Notes: a model not told the origin generated them from the letters alone. 64,000 nt of DNA from Pseudomonas trivialis (GCF_001439805.1 NZ_JYLK01000001.1:620001-684000), one strand, 5' to 3'; shown: positions 10,014 through 18,639, counted from the first letter of the stretch. Numbers and translations: made by a program.

Positions 10014-10646
10014 ATGACAGCAGCCAATGTTTACCAACAACGCCCCACCACCGGCGCCAAAGCCGAATCCTCGCTGCACCATGCCGACCTCGCCAGCCTG
10101 GTCGGCAAGGGCCGCAACAATGCCGGCGTGACCGTGCGTGAAAAGAAACTCCTCGGCCACCTGACCATCCGTGGCGATGGCCATGACGCCGCCTTCGCCG
10201 CTGGCGTTCACAAGGCGGTGGGTATTGAATTGCCCGGCGCCCTGCAGGTCATCGTCAAGGGCGAAACCAGCCTGCAATGGCTCGGCCCGGATGAGTGGCT
10301 GTTGATCGTGCCAGGCGGTGAAGAGTTTGCCGCCGAGCAAAACCTGCGCGCGGCCCTGGGCGAGCTGCATATCCAGATCGTCAACGTCAGCGGCGGCCAG
10401 CAGATCCTTGAGCTCAGCGGCCCGAACGTGCGCGATGTGCTGATGAAGTCCACCAGCTACGACGTGCACCCCAACAACTTCCCGGTGGGCAAGGCGGTGG
10501 GCACGGTGTTCGCCAAGTCGCAACTGGTGATCCGCCACACGGCAGAAGACACCTGGGAACTGCTGATTCGTCGCAGCTTCTCGGATTACTGGTGGTTGTG
10601 GCTGCAGGATGCCTCGGCCGAGTTCGGCCTGAGTGTTCAAGCCTGA
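10014..10646 (+). CDS. soxG: Sarcosine oxidase gamma subunit
   Basis: The 210-residue subunit resembles a short GcvT-like fold, typical of SoxG, and completes the tetramer. Family-like features are GPDEWLLIVPGG in the middle and a late SFSDYWWLWLQDA segment. The ATG at 10014 follows AGGTG; the upstream in-frame ATG at 9927 lies inside the REPIN and is rejected. It is separated from soxA by 129 bp holding the repeat and is followed 10 bp later by purU. Confidence 0.93.
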   Translation: MTAANVYQQRPTTGAKAESSLHHADLASLVGKGRNNAGVTVREKKLLGHLTIRGDGHDAAFAAGVHKAVGIELPGALQVIVKGETSLQWLGPDEWLLIVPGGEEFAAEQNLRAALGELHIQIVNVSGGQQILELSGPNVRDVLMKSTSYDVHPNNFPVGKAVGTVFAKSQLVIRHTAEDTWELLIRRSFSDYWWLWLQDASAEFGLSVQA

Positions 10647-10656
10647 GGAATAAACC

Positions 10657-11514
10657 ATGAGCCGCGCACCCGATACATGGATTTTGACTGCCGACTGCCC
10701 CAGCGTGCTCGGCACGGTGGACGCGGTCACCCGCTACCTGTTCGAGCAGGGCTGCTACGTCACCGAGCACCATTCGTTCGATGATCGCCTCTCGGGCCGG
10801 TTTTTTATTCGGGTGGAATTTCGCCAGCCAGATGGTTTTGACGAGCAGGGTTTTCGCGATGGCCTGGCCACCCGCGGTGAAGCCTTTGGCATGATCTTCG
10901 AGCTGACGGCGCCGAACTACCGGCCAAAAGTGGTGATCATGGTCTCCAAGGCCGATCACTGCCTCAACGACCTGCTGTACCGCCAACGCATCGGCCAGCT
11001 GTCGATGGACGTCGTTGCGGTAGTGTCCAATCACCCTGATTTGCAACCGTTGGCCGACTGGCACCAGATTCCCTACTACCATTTCCCCCTCGACCCCAAC
11101 GACAAACCGTCCCAGGAGCGTCAGGTGTGGCAGGTGATTGAAGAGACGGGCGCGGAACTGGTGATCCTTGCGCGCTACATGCAAGTGCTGTCACCGGAGC
11201 TGTGCCGCAAGCTGGACGGCAAGGCGATCAACATCCACCACTCGCTGCTGCCGGGATTCAAGGGCGCCAAGCCTTATCACCAGGCGTACAACAAAGGGGT
11301 GAAGCTGGTCGGTGCCACGGCGCATTACATCAATAACGATCTGGATGAAGGCCCGATCATTGCCCAGGGGGTGGAAGTGGTGGACCACAGCCACTATCCC
11401 GAGGACTTGATTGCCAAGGGGCGGGATATCGAAGGGCTCACATTGGCGCGGGCGGTGGGGTATCACATTGAAAGGCGGGTTTTTTTGAACGCCAATAGGA
11501 CAGTGGTGCTCTGA
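10657..11514 (+). CDS. purU: Formyltetrahydrofolate deformylase
   Basis: The 285-residue enzyme hydrolyses 10-formyl-THF to formate and THF. An N-terminal ACT domain (LTADCPSVLGTVDAV) is joined to a formyltransferase-like catalytic domain with HHSLLPGFKGAKPYHQA at about 190-207. Length and layout match PurU. In this operon it drains one-carbon units derived from sarcosine. RBS GAGGA lies 8 bases before the ATG, and soxG ends 10 bp upstream. Confidence 0.96.
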   Translation: MSRAPDTWILTADCPSVLGTVDAVTRYLFEQGCYVTEHHSFDDRLSGRFFIRVEFRQPDGFDEQGFRDGLATRGEAFGMIFELTAPNYRPKVVIMVSKADHCLNDLLYRQRIGQLSMDVVAVVSNHPDLQPLADWHQIPYYHFPLDPNDKPSQERQVWQVIEETGAELVILARYMQVLSPELCRKLDGKAINIHHSLLPGFKGAKPYHQAYNKGVKLVGATAHYINNDLDEGPIIAQGVEVVDHSHYPEDLIAKGRDIEGLTLARAVGYHIERRVFLNANRTVVL

Positions 11515-11521
11515 CTGGCGC

Positions 11522-11585
11522 CATCGGGAGCAAGCCCCCTCCCACATTTGGAATGCATTCCCCTGAGGGGGCCTGCCGCCGATGA
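11522..11585. repeat. REP element with a degenerate inverted partner
   Basis: The left unit (ccatcgggagcaagcccc and onward) is intact. The right unit (gagggggcctgccgccgatg) has diverged and lacks the GTGGGAG core. It starts 8 bp after the purU stop and separates purU from fdhA, suggesting a REPIN that is being lost. Confidence 0.85.
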
Positions 11586-11692
11586 GGCCCGCAGGAAAAA
11601 CACAAGGAAACAGCATCTGTACCCGAGCACTTAACGCGCTGCCCACCCAAAGGGGCAACGCAGTTCCATAAAAACAACAGCGAGGTGAAAGC

Positions 11693-12892
11693 ATGTCTGG
11701 TAATCGTGGTGTCGTGTATCTCGGCAACGGCAAGGTCGAAGTACAGAAAATCGACTATCCCAAAATGCAGGACCCCCGTGGCAGGAAGATTGAACACGGC
11801 GTCATTCTGCGCGTGGTCTCCACCAATATCTGCGGCTCCGACCAACACATGGTGCGTGGCCGCACTACCGCTCAGACCGGCCTGGTGCTCGGTCACGAAA
11901 TCACCGGTGAAGTGATCGAGAAGGGCAGCGACGTCGAGAACCTGAAAATCGGCGACCTGGTCTCCGTACCCTTCAACGTGGCGTGCGGCCGCTGCCGCTC
12001 ATGCAAGGAACAACACACCGGCGTGTGCCTGACCGTCAACCCGGCTCGTGCCGGTGGCGCCTACGGCTACGTCGACATGGGCGACTGGACAGGCGGCCAG
12101 GCTGAATACGTGCTGGTGCCGTACGCTGACTTCAACCTGCTGAAGCTGCCGGACCGCGACAAGGCCATGGAGAAAATCCGCGACCTGACCTGCCTCTCCG
12201 ACATCCTGCCGACCGGCTACCACGGCGCCGTCACTGCCGGCGTCGGCCCAGGCAGCACCGTGTACATCGCCGGTGCTGGCCCGGTCGGTCTGGCCGCTGC
12301 GGCTTCCGCGCGTCTGCTGGGCGCGGCGGTGGTGATCATCGGCGACGTCAACCCGATCCGCCTGGCGCACGCCAAGGCCCAGGGTTTCGAAATTGCCGAC
12401 TTGTCCACCGACACCCCGCTGCACGAACAGATCGCCGCACTGCTGGGCGAGCCCGAAGTGGACAGCGCCGTTGACTGCGTGGGCTTCGAAGCACGCGGCC
12501 ACGGCCACGACGGCGTCAAGGCCGAAGCACCGGCCACCGTGCTTAACTCGCTGATGGGTGTGGTGCGCGTGGCGGGCAAGATCGGTATTCCGGGCCTGTA
12601 CGTCACCGAAGACCCAGGCGCGGTGGACGCTGCCGCGAAAATGGGCAGCCTGAGCATCCGCTTTGGTTTGGGCTGGGCTAAATCCCACAGCTTCCACACC
12701 GGGCAGACGCCGGTGATGAAGTACAACCGCCAACTGATGCAGGCGATCATGTGGGACCGCATCAACATTGCCGACATCGTCGGCGTGCAGGTGATCAGCC
12801 TGGATGACGCGCCGCGTGGGTACGGCGAGTTCGATGCAGGTGTGCCGAAGAAGTTTGTGATTGATCCGCATAAGATGTTTAGCGCGGCGTGA
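11693..12892 (+). CDS. fdhA: Glutathione-independent formaldehyde dehydrogenase
   Basis: The 399-residue zinc medium-chain dehydrogenase oxidises formaldehyde to formate with NAD+. The catalytic zinc ligands appear in NICGSDQHMVRG and GHEITG, the structural-zinc cysteines in CGRCRSCKEQHTGVC (about 98-112), and the nucleotide-binding loop in YIAGAGPVGLAAA. The length is that of Pseudomonas FdhA. It closes the sarcosine operon, where formaldehyde is released by SoxBDAG. GAGG lies 9 bp before the ATG. It is followed at once by a hairpin terminator. Confidence 0.96.
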   Translation: MSGNRGVVYLGNGKVEVQKIDYPKMQDPRGRKIEHGVILRVVSTNICGSDQHMVRGRTTAQTGLVLGHEITGEVIEKGSDVENLKIGDLVSVPFNVACGRCRSCKEQHTGVCLTVNPARAGGAYGYVDMGDWTGGQAEYVLVPYADFNLLKLPDRDKAMEKIRDLTCLSDILPTGYHGAVTAGVGPGSTVYIAGAGPVGLAAAASARLLGAAVVIIGDVNPIRLAHAKAQGFEIADLSTDTPLHEQIAALLGEPEVDSAVDCVGFEARGHGHDGVKAEAPATVLNSLMGVVRVAGKIGIPGLYVTEDPGAVDAAAKMGSLSIRFGLGWAKSHSFHTGQTPVMKYNRQLMQAIMWDRINIADIVGVQVISLDDAPRGYGEFDAGVPKKFVIDPHKMFSAA

Positions 12893-12903
12893 GGCGATAG
12901 ATA

Positions 12904-12929
12904 AGGGCGACCCTGGGGTCGCCCTTTTT
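12904..12929 (+). terminator. Intrinsic terminator of the sarcosine operon
   Basis: A GGGCGACC/GGTCGCCC stem with a short loop is followed by a T run, 11 bp after the fdhA stop. Confidence 0.93.
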
Positions 12930-12938
12930 CATGGCGAA

Positions 12939-13497
12939 TTAGTCTGTGATGAAAAGCCAGCTGATAAACATACCGGCAAAGGATAGGTAGGTAACGAGTG
13001 TAGGTACGACCATCCAGTATTTGAGGTGCAGAGGGATTTTTTCAACGTCCTCAACAAGCACCATCCCTCCCCAGTATGAGCCACCCACGGCACCCACCAG
13101 CTTGGCGCCTTCAATATATGTCGCTTTCGTGCACTCCAGTTCACGCCCCGTGGAGCAAGCCTCCGTTATCTCCAACGCAGTCGCACTCATCGATTTGCCT
13201 GAGCGTCTCTTCGATCTGCGTCAGGTGCTTGCTCCATGCACCGCTCACACTGCCGATACCCAAAGAAGCATGGGACATGATGGCCTGTAACTGATCGTAG
13301 TTTTTGATCAGGAATTGATCAGTGGCGGAATGTGCCAACAGAGCATGTTTGATGTTGCCGGCCGATTGCATCAAGCGAGCTTCTTCAGCGGTACAGGCAG
13401 CAGTTCGGCTGTCTCCGATAATGACCAATTGCCCAGGCAGCACGACGGTGTTGCGAATGTGCTGGTTGAGGATGTGTTCCCAGCATTGCGTGCACCT
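12939..13497 (-). pseudogene. Frameshifted, N-terminally truncated gene with a C-terminal membrane tail
   Basis: Two overlapping minus-strand frames appear to be halves of one protein. The upstream half (13141-13497) reads WEHILNQH, then LPGQLVIIGD, reminiscent of a LysM-type motif, then ACTAEEARLM and SLGIGSVSGAWSKHL, and loses its proper end at about 13190. There a second frame (12939-13190) continues with a plausible sequence of 83 residues and two hydrophobic segments. The upstream half has no good start: a stop codon precedes it at 13498, and the first start-like codon is GTG 13443. I infer 5' loss plus a net one-base frameshift. The alternative is two small intact overlapping genes. The family is not identified with certainty. 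Confidence 0.5.
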
Positions 13498-13803
13498 TCA
13501 GGACTGTGGCGCACGACTATAAGAAGGCGCTACAAGCGAGGTAAGACGCATGCAGGGGCGGTTTTAACGTTTCGGAAATGGACTACTTAAGTCCAGGCGC
13601 GCGCCTACGATTGCAGCCGTCGGCTGATCACATTCAGCAATTCACAGCCATCACGCAACGGGATGGCGCAGAGGAGGGCAAAGTCCTGGAGGACGACGTT
13701 GTTTCAATCGGGTAGTCAAACCCGTGTTGCCATGTGGACGAACGCCGAACTACAAACGCAATCCTGCGCCCTGAGCAAGTCACCCAGCCGATGAGGTTCA
13801 AAT
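13498..13803. other. Gene-free stretch
   Basis: No open frame here has a ribosome binding site or protein-like composition. The stretch lies between the gene remnant and a REP palindrome and is probably decayed sequence from the missing 5' end of that remnant or its former neighbour. Confidence 0.5.
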
Positions 13804-13829
13804 GTGGGAGGGGGCAAGCCCCCTCCCAC
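13804..13829. repeat. Single REP palindrome
   Basis: A perfect compact palindrome, gtgggagggggc-aa-gccccctcccac without the outer arms of the full element, 30 bp beyond the stop of the headless anti-sigma gene, where it may also act in transcription termination. Confidence 0.85.
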
Positions 13830-13859
13830 ATGGGTTCTGCTGTGTTCAATAGATTTGAG

Positions 13860-14318
13860 TCAGCGTGTGGCCAATGCGCCCTGATAGACGGTTGGGCCTG
13901 TCGGTTGCTTGCTCAGCGAACCGCCCTTGGTTTCCGAACTCACCATCAATTCCACCGGTTTGCTGATGGTTTCCTGCTGGCGCGGGTTCAGGCCGATGAT
14001 GCCTTTGCCGTCTTCCGGCAACAGCCCCAGGGACACGGGCGTGCCGCCTTCGGGGATGGCCCACAGTTCCAGGCTTTGGTCGGGCGCCGGGGCCGTGGCG
14101 GCAATCGGCTGCACTTCCAGGTAATCCTTGTGCGCCATGATCTGCGCGGCCGGCTGCTGGGCGGTGGTCACCAGGGTGGCGGCGGATTTGACGCTGTCTT
14201 GGGTGTAGAGCGCGCCGCCGACACCGGCAACCACGACGACACAGGCGCCGATAAACAGGCGCGGACGGCTCCAGAATGGAGGCTTGTGCTCAATCACTGG
14301 GGGTTGGATCGCAGTCAT
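13860..14318 (-). CDS. RskA C-terminal-domain protein lacking the sigma-binding domain
   Basis: The 152-residue protein has one membrane segment at about 21-38 (LFIGACVVVVAGVGG) and a periplasmic domain matching the C-terminal half of the neighbouring anti-sigma factor: QQPA, LELWxIPxGG, P.SLGL.P and a near-identical QPTGP..Y.G ending. It lacks the roughly 90-residue cytoplasmic N-terminal domain of RskA proteins that would bind a sigma factor. GGAAGAG lies 4-5 bases before the ATG. It follows the full anti-sigma gene by 85 bp on the same strand. It looks like a tandem duplicate reduced to anchor plus sensor; its role is unknown. Confidence 0.8.
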   Translation of the reverse strand: MTAIQPPVIEHKPPFWSRPRLFIGACVVVVAGVGGALYTQDSVKSAATLVTTAQQPAAQIMAHKDYLEVQPIAATAPAPDQSLELWAIPEGGTPVSLGLLPEDGKGIIGLNPRQQETISKPVELMVSSETKGGSLSKQPTGPTVYQGALATR

Positions 14319-14403
14319 AAGTCTCTTCCTGACAAATTTTGTAGTCAGTTCATGGACCTTGCCAATGACGATGGGTTCCGGGGCCCATCGTCGGCGATCT
14401 TCG

Positions 14404-15081
14404 TCAGAGTGATGCCAATTGGCCTTTATATAGCACTGGGCCGGTCGGCTGGCCGCTCGGTGAACCGCCTTCAGGTTCGAGGGTGACGGCGAGGGTGGCC
14501 GGGGCTTTGAGCAGCGTTTGCTGAGCCTCGCTCAACTGAATTCGGCCCTTGCCTGCCGTCGGTACCAGCCCGAGGGAGATCGGTTTACCACCGGCGGGAA
14601 TAACCCATAATTCCAGCGCCTGCGCAGGCGTCAAAGCGGCTATTGCGAGTGGTTCAACCTGCAGGTGATCGGCAAACGTGTCGATCCGCAACGCTGGCTG
14701 CTGGTCGGCGGCGACCAGCGTGGTGCGGTATGCAAGGCCCGTGTCGCGAGGGTAGAGCACGCCGATCAACACTGCCGCAATCAGGGCGCACGCGGCAGCC
14801 AGCAGGCGCCCCTTTCTCCACCACGGTTTTTTCGCCGGTACGTGCAGCTTTTGCGGCTCGATCCGCGCCTGGATGCCTGCCCACACGTGATCAGGCACTG
14901 CGCGTTCGGGCAGGCTGCCGGTGAGGCTGGCAAGCGCCTCCTGCCAATGCCCAAGCTCTGCGCGCAGCGCGGCATCGTTGAGCAGAAGGGCGTCAAACCG
15001 GCGACGGGCGGTGGCGGGCATCAGGCCAATCGCGTAGTCGGCGGCCAGGGCGCGGCGCAGGGCGGTGGTGTGGTAGTTCAT
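14404..15081 (-). CDS. Anti-sigma factor, RskA family
   Basis: The 225-residue protein has an N-terminal cytoplasmic domain (about 1-90: LAADYAIGLMPATARRRFDALL) of the RskA/SigK-inhibitor type. A membrane helix lies near 93-108 (LLAAACALIAAVLIGVLYP), followed by a periplasmic RskA C-terminal domain (LELWVIPAGGKPISLGL). It should hold the adjacent ECF sigma factor until a periplasmic signal leads to release. Its ATG overlaps the sigma-factor stop codon (ATGA), showing translational coupling of the pair. Confidence 0.88.
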   Translation of the reverse strand: MNYHTTALRRALAADYAIGLMPATARRRFDALLLNDAALRAELGHWQEALASLTGSLPERAVPDHVWAGIQARIEPQKLHVPAKKPWWRKGRLLAAACALIAAVLIGVLYPRDTGLAYRTTLVAADQQPALRIDTFADHLQVEPLAIAALTPAQALELWVIPAGGKPISLGLVPTAGKGRIQLSEAQQTLLKAPATLAVTLEPEGGSPSGQPTGPVLYKGQLASL

Positions 15082-15704
15082 GATTCAAGGCACCTGCGCA
15101 GGCGCTCCATGCCGCGACGAATCCAGGATTTGACCGAGCCCAGGGGGGCCGCCAGGTGTTCGGCCAGCTCCGAGCACGACAGGCCTCGAAAGTAAGCCAC
15201 GGTGATGGATTGGCGCTGCATGCCGTCGAGGGTGTCCAGGCAACGGTTGAGGGCGCGGGCGTTGCGTTCGCTGTCGAGCTGGTCATAGGCGCTGGGGCCT
15301 TCGTCGAACAGGGCGTCCTGCTGGCCGTCGACAAGGGGTTGCTCACGGCGTTTGCGCAATTGGTCGATGGCCAGGTTGCGGGTGATGTTCACCATCCAGG
15401 TCATGGGCGACGCCAGGTGAGGCTCGTAGCGCGACGCGTTGTACCAGATGCGCACGAAGGCTTCCTGCAACACGTCCTCGGCGAGGTCCGCACGGCCCAT
15501 GAAGCGGTAGGCCACCCCATGCAGGCGCGGCGAAACGCTACGGTACAGGGTTTCGAACGCCTGGCGGTTGCCCAGGGCGCATTGGGCCAGCAGCGGGCGT
15601 AATGGGTCAGCATCGGTGAGCGTAATGGGGCTTCTCCAGGCTCTCGAGCGAGGGCGACGGGACTGCGCACGGTGGGCAGAGGGTAATCCAATTTGCGCAG
15701 TCAT
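15078..15704 (-). CDS. ECF RNA polymerase sigma factor, SigK-like
   Basis: The 208-residue sigma-70 family factor shows region 2 (YRFMGRADLAEDVLQEAF, then MTWMVNITRNLAIDQLRKRR) and region 4 (VAYFRGLSCSELAEHL, then GSVKSWIRRGMERLR). It pairs with the RskA-type anti-sigma gene that overlaps its stop. ATG 15704, behind GGAG at 9 bases, is the only canonical in-frame start before the conserved core; it leaves a 26-residue basic N-terminal extension that is not sigma-like. An in-frame ATT at 15626, itself behind a well-spaced GGAG, would remove that extension, so the start is uncertain. It diverges from the DUF2780 gene. Confidence 0.85.
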   Translation of the reverse strand: MTAQIGLPSAHRAQSRRPRSRAWRSPITLTDADPLRPLLAQCALGNRQAFETLYRSVSPRLHGVAYRFMGRADLAEDVLQEAFVRIWYNASRYEPHLASPMTWMVNITRNLAIDQLRKRREQPLVDGQQDALFDEGPSAYDQLDSERNARALNRCLDTLDGMQRQSITVAYFRGLSCSELAEHLAAPLGSVKSWIRRGMERLRRCLES

Positions 15705-15831
15705 TCCATCCAGCTCCGGGCGGCCTGTCAGTGCTATACGCAGGCCGGGGCGTTTCGGATGCGGTTGGGAACAAGCCCTGTTATCGCCAGTCCAACGCCT
15801 GCTTTCGCCCCCACCTGCAGAGGTTGTTTCG

Positions 15832-16404
15832 ATGAATATTTCACGCGGTTTCGCCCTTTCCTGCCTGATGACCCTGGCAGCGGCCCCGGTGTTCGCCGCA
15901 GGGTTCAGCCTTGGTGATGCGGCCAATGCGATTTCCGGCATGCAGGGCGGCAACAACAAGGCCGCTGCCGCCGCGCCGTCGTCCGAGACGGCCGGTCTGC
16001 TGAGCGCACTCACCTCGCAACTCAATGTCACCCCCGAACAGGCCGTCGGCGGCACCGGCGCGATGCTGGGCCTGGCCAAGAACCGGCTGAGCGGCAACGA
16101 TTATTCGCAATTGGCCAAGAGCGTACCGGGGCTGGACAAGCTGTCCGGCGACAATGCATTGGGCAGCCTCGGGGCCTTGAGCGGGATGCTCGGCCAGGGT
16201 GGCGGCAGCAAGACCAGCGGCCTGGACGGCCTGTTGGGCAACGTGAAGAACACCAACGACCTGAACACCGCGTTCAGCGCCCTGGGCATGGACAGCGGCA
16301 TGATCGGCCAGTTTGCGCCGGTGATCCTGCAATACCTGGGCAGTCAGGGCGCCAACGGCTCGGTACTGGGCAAGCTGGCCCAGGCCTGGGGCACTGGCGG
16401 CTAA
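15832..16404 (+). CDS. DUF2780 family exported protein
   Basis: The 190-residue protein has a clean signal peptide (CLMTLAAAPVFAAG; cleavage near 23) and a mature part rich in Gly, Ser, Ala and Leu. It contains TSQLNVTPEQAVGGTGAML and a late LGMDSGMIGQFAPVIL, the pattern of the DUF2780/VcgC-VcgE proteins, whose function is not established. The ATG at 15832 has AGAGG upstream; the longer frame back to 15568 would lose the signal peptide and is rejected. It is divergent from the ECF sigma gene across 127 bp, so that sigma factor may regulate it. It overlaps the next convergent gene by 4 bp. Confidence 0.8.
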   Translation: MNISRGFALSCLMTLAAAPVFAAGFSLGDAANAISGMQGGNNKAAAAAPSSETAGLLSALTSQLNVTPEQAVGGTGAMLGLAKNRLSGNDYSQLAKSVPGLDKLSGDNALGSLGALSGMLGQGGGSKTSGLDGLLGNVKNTNDLNTAFSALGMDSGMIGQFAPVILQYLGSQGANGSVLGKLAQAWGTGG

Positions 16405-17288
16405 GCCTGCTGCGCGCGCAGCTGTTCGATGCGCGCGTCTTTCTCCCTCCAGAGCTGGTTGACCCAGTTCTGGACGGTTTGGCGAAACGCCGGATCGTTC
16501 TCGTAATCCCCCTGCCACAACGCCGGATCCAGCTCACGGGTGCGGATATCCACAATCACTTTCGGCACGCCGCCGCTGATCAAGTCCCAGAATCCCGGGA
16601 TCTTCTGCTGTGGATAGACCACGGTCACGTCGAGGATCGCGTCCAGCTGTTCACCCATCGCCGCCAGCACAAACGCCACGCCGCCCGCCTTGGGCTTGAG
16701 CAGGCGGGTAAAGGGTGATTCCTGCTGCACCCGCTTGGTTTCGTTGAACCGCGTGCCCTCCAGGTAATTGACCACCGTCACCGGCTGGCGCTTGAACAGT
16801 TCGCAGGCCTGTTTGGTGATCTTCAGGTCTTGCCCCGCCAGCTCCGGGTGTTTGGCCAGGAACGCTTTGGTGTAGCGCTTCATGAACGGGTAGTCGAGCG
16901 CCCACCAGGCAAGGCCCAGGAAGGGCACCCAGATGAGTTCTTTTTTCAGGAAAAACTTGAAGAATGGCGTGCGCCGGTTGAGCGCCTGGATCAGTGCCGG
17001 GATATCCACCCACGACTGGTGATTACTGATCACCAGGTAAGAGGTGTCACGTCGCAGGTCGGCGCCGCCGCGAATGTCCCACTGGGTCGGGATGCACAGC
17101 GAGAAGACAAGCTTGTCGATCTCGGCCCAGGTTTCGGCGATCCACATCACCGCCGCCGAGGCATGGTCGCGCCAGCGCCCCGGCGCTGCCAGCTTGAGCA
17201 GCGCGAACACCAGCAACGGGCCGATCAGGATCAGCGTATTGAGCAACAGCAGCAACGTGACGCAACAGCCGGTGAGCAGGCGGCGCAT
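16401..17288 (-). CDS. 1-acyl-glycerol-3-phosphate acyltransferase family protein (YihG-like)
   Basis: The 295-residue inner-membrane acyltransferase has a hydrophobic N-terminus (about 1-35), the catalytic HX4D motif in NHQSWVDI, and the substrate-site motif LEGTRFNE, which replaces the usual FPEGTRS as in YihG-type enzymes. It probably acylates lysophospholipid. Several starts are possible; 17288 has an AGAG six bases upstream and precedes the membrane segment, while 17321 and 17348 would add 11 or 20 residues. The stop overlaps the DUF2780 stop tail to tail. Confidence 0.82.
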   Translation of the reverse strand: MRRLLTGCCVTLLLLLNTLILIGPLLVFALLKLAAPGRWRDHASAAVMWIAETWAEIDKLVFSLCIPTQWDIRGGADLRRDTSYLVISNHQSWVDIPALIQALNRRTPFFKFFLKKELIWVPFLGLAWWALDYPFMKRYTKAFLAKHPELAGQDLKITKQACELFKRQPVTVVNYLEGTRFNETKRVQQESPFTRLLKPKAGGVAFVLAAMGEQLDAILDVTVVYPQQKIPGFWDLISGGVPKVIVDIRTRELDPALWQGDYENDPAFRQTVQNWVNQLWREKDARIEQLRAQQA

Positions 17289-17460
17289 AAGCAACTCTTG
17301 GAATTCCTGTGGGCCGCTCATCATAAGCAAGCAACGTGCGCAGGCCAAATCGCAAATCGCCCCACGAATGTTTCACACCGGTCACGCTATGCTCGGTCAT
17401 CCAACTAAGTGCCGGGTTTGCGGTCTAGAATCCGCCCACCTTCTTTCGAGGAATCACGCC

Positions 17461-17961
17461 GTGAAATTGCTCTTTGCCGCGTTCACCCTGGTTGCCCTGC
17501 CCGTCATGGCCGCCGAACCGACCCTCTACGGGCGCTACGAATACATCCAGTTGCCGGAGATCGGCGAGACCTTCAAGGCCAAGATGGACACCGGCGCGCT
17601 GACCGCCTCGCTGTCGGCCCGCGACATCCAGACTTTCACCCGTGATGGCGACGACTGGGTACGCTTTCGCCTCGGCGGCCAGGACGCGTCGAACAAGGTC
17701 TACGAGCACAAGGTCGCGCGTATCAGCAAGATCAAGAGCCGCGCCGACGAGGATGACGACAAGGAAGAGTCCAGCGTGACCAAGCGGCCGGTGATCGACC
17801 TGGAAATGTGCCTGGGCGACGTCAAGCGCACCGTCGAGGTCAACCTGACCGACCGCAGCAGTTTCAACTATCCGCTGCTGATCGGCGCCAAGGCCCTGCG
17901 CGAATTCGGCGCGGCAGTGAACCCGGCGCGGCGCTACACTGCCGACAAACCGGACTGCTGA
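17461..17961 (+). CDS. Retropepsin-like periplasmic protein (ATP-dependent zinc protease/RimB-like family)
   Basis: The 166-residue protein has a signal peptide (FAAFTLVALPVMAAEP) and a KMDTGALTASLSA motif. DTGA is the active-site signature of retropepsin-like aspartic peptidases, long annotated as DUF785 or ATP-dependent zinc protease. IGAKALREFG near the end matches the family. GTG start with AGGA 9 bp upstream. It lies 9 bp before creB, and this pairing suggests co-transcription with the cre operon. Only one Asp motif is present, so activity would need a homodimer. Confidence 0.78.
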   Translation: MKLLFAAFTLVALPVMAAEPTLYGRYEYIQLPEIGETFKAKMDTGALTASLSARDIQTFTRDGDDWVRFRLGGQDASNKVYEHKVARISKIKSRADEDDDKEESSVTKRPVIDLEMCLGDVKRTVEVNLTDRSSFNYPLLIGAKALREFGAAVNPARRYTADKPDC

Positions 17962-17970
17962 CGGACCGCC

Positions 17971-18639
17971 ATGGCGCACATCCTGATTGTCGAAGACGAA
18001 GCCGCAATTGCCGATACGCTGATCTTCGCCCTGCAGGGCGAAGGGTTCACCACCACCTGGCTGACCCTCGGCCAGGCGGCACTTGCGCACCAGCGCCAGA
18101 CCCCGGCCGACCTGGTGATTCTCGACATCGGCCTGCCGGATATCAGCGGCTTTGAAACCTGCAGGCAACTGCGCCGTTTCAGCGAAGTGCCGGTGATGTT
18201 TCTCAGCGCCCGGGATGGCGAGATCGACCGGGTGGTGGGGCTGGAGATCGGCGCCGACGACTACGTGGTCAAGCCGTTCAGCCCGCGTGAAGTGGCGGCG
18301 CGGGTGCGGGCGATTCTCAAGCGGGTCGGCCCGGGGGCGCCGCCGGCGGTGTTCCAGATCGATCTGGAGCGCATGCAGATCACCTATCGCAGCCAGCCCC
18401 TGAGCCTGACCCGCCATGAGTTCCGCCTCTTGCAAAGCCTGCTGGAACAGCCCGAGCGGGTATTCAGCCGCGAGCAACTGCTGGACGCGGTGGGCGTGCC
18501 CGCCGACGCCGGCTACGAGCGCAATATCGACACTCACATCAAAAGCCTGCGCAGCAAATTGCGCAGCGTGGCGGCGCAGGCCGAGCCGATCCAGACCCAT
18601 CGCGGCCTCGGCTACAGCTACAGCCCCGGCAACAGCTGA
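17971..18639 (+). CDS. creB: Two-component response regulator CreB
   Basis: The 222-residue OmpR/PhoB-type regulator has a receiver domain with acidic pocket VEDEAA, phospho-acceptor in VILDIGLPD and VKPFSPREV, then a winged-helix domain ending THRGLGYSY. With creC and creD downstream in the conserved order it is CreB. In Pseudomonas, CreBC is linked to beta-lactam response and fitness under cell-wall stress. Its stop shares one base with the creC start (TGATG). Confidence 0.92.
   Translation: MAHILIVEDEAAIADTLIFALQGEGFTTTWLTLGQAALAHQRQTPADLVILDIGLPDISGFETCRQLRRFSEVPVMFLSARDGEIDRVVGLEIGADDYVVKPFSPREVAARVRAILKRVGPGAPPAVFQIDLERMQITYRSQPLSLTRHEFRLLQSLLEQPERVFSREQLLDAVGVPADAGYERNIDTHIKSLRSKLRSVAAQAEPIQTHRGLGYSYSPGNS

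Noticed and set aside
13634..13849. 71-residue minus-strand frame
   Set aside because: It runs through a REP palindrome, has no ribosome site and no protein-like character.
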